From positions 1-61,832 of the forward strand of contig JBBRQD010000021.1 of the NCBI GenBank assembly GCA_038227045.1: DNA of 61,832 nucleotides. The letters are read 5' to 3'. The position numbers and the translations under genes were made by a program. Shown one piece after another: positions 60,320 to 61,832 of the stretch. This DNA comes from JANXLS01 sp038227045 (GTDB taxonomy: Bacteria > Planctomycetota > SZUA-567 > H5-PLA8). The notes below the pieces were generated by a model. The model was given only the letters and a program-made list of their open reading frames with translations. It searched no databases and was not told the origin of the DNA. How positions within the stretch are numbered: the first letter of the stretch is position 1; every line of letters begins with the position of its first letter.

Positions 60320-61579
60320 ATGCGGTATCGGATGGTTTTGTCGTGTGCTTTGGCATTCCTGGCTGCGGCGGTCAGCGCGCGCGCCGGAGAATTTTTCTTT
60401 AAAGACGGCGACAAAGCCGTCATCATCGGCGACAGCATCACGGAGCAGCATCTCTACAGCAACTACGTCGAGATGTGGACCGTCAGCCGCTTCCCGAAAT
60501 GGAACATCACGTTTCGAAACAGCGGCATCGGCGGCGACACGTCCGGCGGCGGAAACGGCCGCTTCAAACGCGACGTGCTCATGCACACTCCCACGGCCAT
60601 GACCGTCGATTTCGGCATGAACGACGGCGGTTACAGAGCGTTCGACGAAGGCGGTTTCAAGCGCTACATGGCCGGCTTGACGGGCATGGCGGATCAGGCC
60701 AAGGCCGCGAACATCCGCGTCGCTTGGGCAACGCCCAGCCCTGTCGAAAAGCCTGAACAAGGCCCGGCGGTCCAGGGTTACAACGAAACGCTTGAAAAAT
60801 ATTCGGCTGGCGTGAGTCAGATCGCCGAGAAATACCAGGGACTGTTCGTGGATCAGTTTCACCCGTTTATCGTGTTGATTGACAAAGCGCGCGCGGCGGA
60901 TCCGAAAAATCGCATCGGCGGCGGCGACGCCGTTCATCCCGGCCCGCCGGGGCAGGCGATCATGGCGTGGGCCATTTTGAAAGTCCTGAACTTCCCAACG
61001 CTGGTTTCGTCCGCGGAGATCGACGCCGCTGGCAGCAAAGTCGTCAAGGCGGAAAAGTGCGAGATTTCGAACATTGCGGCCAAAGATGGTGGAATTTCGT
61101 TCACGCGCACGGACGAAGCGCTGCCCTTTTTTCCGGTCGATTCGAAGCCGATCTTGAAGTGGGAGCCGATCGATCAGGATTTGAATCAATACATGTTGAA
61201 AGTGGCCGGCCTCGCCGAAGGAAAGTACGAGATTCACGTGGACACGGTCAAAGTCGGCGAGCACACCGCTGCGGAGTTGGCGGCGGGCGTCAATATCGCT
61301 GGAGATGTGCTCTCCGCGGGCCCGATCGCCGATTACGCCAAAGCGGCTTTTGGCGCGGTAGTGGAAAAGAACCGCTACTACCACGACAAGATTTTCCGAG
61401 GCATCATGCTCGCCCAGGGCGTCCCGGATTGGCTGGAAATGAAGCCGGAAGAAATCGAAGCCAAGAAACAGGCCGCGATCAAGTCGCGGATGGAAAAGAT
61501 GGTTGAACTGGACGCTGCGGTTCACAAGTCGCTCGAAATCAAGCCGCACGTGTTCGACATCGTGCCGGCGAAAAAGTAG
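60320..61579 (+). CDS. Secreted SGNH/GDSL hydrolase
   Basis: A 419-residue secreted esterase. After the signal peptide (MRYRMVLSCALAFLAAAVSA), the four SGNH blocks are GDSIT (Ser39), GIGGDT, GMNDGG and GDAVHPGPPG (Asp/His near 200). The closest relatives are rhamnogalacturonan acetylesterase-like or sialate-esterase-type enzymes of PVC bacteria that deacetylate polysaccharides. A beta-rich second domain (about 225-400) is of unknown role. GGGAG precedes the ATG. An inverted repeat of GGGGTTAGGG units follows it. Confidence 0.92.
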   Translation: MRYRMVLSCALAFLAAAVSARAGEFFFKDGDKAVIIGDSITEQHLYSNYVEMWTVSRFPKWNITFRNSGIGGDTSGGGNGRFKRDVLMHTPTAMTVDFGMNDGGYRAFDEGGFKRYMAGLTGMADQAKAANIRVAWATPSPVEKPEQGPAVQGYNETLEKYSAGVSQIAEKYQGLFVDQFHPFIVLIDKARAADPKNRIGGGDAVHPGPPGQAIMAWAILKVLNFPTLVSSAEIDAAGSKVVKAEKCEISNIAAKDGGISFTRTDEALPFFPVDSKPILKWEPIDQDLNQYMLKVAGLAEGKYEIHVDTVKVGEHTAAELAAGVNIAGDVLSAGPIADYAKAAFGAVVEKNRYYHDKIFRGIMLAQGVPDWLEMKPEEIEAKKQAAIKSRMEKMVELDAAVHKSLEIKPHVFDIVPAKK

Positions 61580-61585
61580 GGCGAA

Positions 61586-61666
61586 GGGATTAGGATTCAG
61601 GGGTTAGGGAGAGATTTACGACGAAATTCATCGTCGCAATTTCTCATCCCTAACCCCTATTCCCTC
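61586..61666. repeat. Inverted array of GGGATTAGG/GGGGTTAGGG units, second copy
   Basis: The left arm (61586-61610) holds GGGATTAGGATTCAGGGGTT and the right arm (61647-61666) TCCCTAACCCCTATTCCCT. They pair around an inner weaker stem (ACGACGA with TCGTCG). It matches the element at 6635-6752 in its units but not in overall sequence. It lies six bases after the SGNH gene. Confidence 0.75.
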
Positions 61667-61691
61667 AATGGCGAAGCCAGCTCACTAACCA

Positions 61692-61832
61692 CTAGTCTAC
61701 TGATTCACACTGTTTGACGATTTGGAGCGCTGCACGTGCGCGCTCCACTTTTTCGATGATCTTCTCGGCCTTGGCGGTCCACAGCATGGGTGTTGAATCC
61801 TGGTTATGAGTCTTGATGAACGACATCATTGC
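61692..61832 (-). CDS. C-terminal part of an IS630-like transposase (partial)
   Basis: On the minus strand the last 46 codons of a gene run into the window from the right and end at a TAG at 61692. The sequence includes SFIKTHNQDSTPMLWTAKAE followed by KIIEKVERARAALQ, which matches the end of IS630-family transposases (F-I-x-x-x-N-x-x-x-x-P-x-x-W-T-x-x-A-x-x-I). The rest, with the DDE catalytic residues, is outside. It suggests an IS630-type insertion just beyond the edge; intactness cannot be judged. Confidence 0.75.
   Translation of the reverse strand, partial: AMMSFIKTHNQDSTPMLWTAKAEKIIEKVERARAALQIVKQCESVD

Noticed and set aside
60287..61549. 420-codon minus-strand frame opposite the SGNH hydrolase
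   Set aside because: The SGNH blocks, signal peptide and GGGAG ribosome site lie on the plus strand. The antisense product is rich in Arg, His and Val and lacks motifs.

Overview
The window is a 62 kb piece of a moderately GC-rich bacterial chromosome with intact housekeeping genes, no plasmid or phage functions, and one transposase fragment at the right edge. Gene content points to the PVC superphylum (Planctomycetota, Verrucomicrobiota, Lentisphaerota) or a neighbouring candidate phylum. The evidence is two large secreted PVC-type cytochromes (beta-propeller + HEAT + CxxCH), a formylglycine sulfatase, FG-GAP and HEAT-repeat secreted proteins, an SGNH hydrolase, TMTC-like TPR membrane proteins, and an ECF sigma factor paired with a FecR-domain anti-sigma factor. 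The phylum cannot be fixed from the sequence alone.

Layout. 1-6 kb: tRNA-Gly(GCC), a MEMO-family protein, an M28-like protein that has lost its metal ligands, and an unknown protein. 5.4-14 kb (minus): DNA polymerase IV, then a likely operon read as cytochrome/dehydrogenase, sulfatase, SulP transporter. 14-18 kb: Bpt arginyl/leucyl-transferase, a ThiS/MoaD-like protein, a small basic protein, RecJ and a YbjN-like protein. 18-25 kb: Tex with a long Arg/Gly/Pro tail, an HD hydrolase, argS and a heptosyltransferase. 25-32 kb: FG-GAP protein, anti-sigma/sigma pair, and the second PVC cytochrome, divergent from the sigma gene. 32-36 kb: asd, a CAP-domain protein, hslV and hslU. 36-45 kb: two convergent paralogous TMTC-like proteins, a cyclic-nucleotide-binding protein, an epimerase, a DedA protein and a large unknown secreted Cys-rich protein. 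45-54 kb: SpoU methyltransferase, YeaQ-like membrane protein, htpG, and a TetR regulator with an RND efflux adaptor/pump operon. 54-61.7 kb: a giant HEAT protein divergent from a PQQ-propeller/metallo-hydrolase pair, then the SGNH hydrolase. The right edge holds the end of an IS630-like transposase.

Genes that appear to work together are: sulfatase with SulP and the upstream cytochrome (use of sulfated compounds), sigma/anti-sigma with perhaps the adjacent cytochrome, HslV/HslU protease, TetR/RND efflux, and the coupled DedA-epimerase pair. Intergenic DNA carries several large inverted-repeat elements. Four are REPIN-like (two inverted palindromic arms, GTAG present in each), each with a different core sequence. 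Three others are built from short repeated units. No CRISPR array, prophage or rRNA operon is visible.
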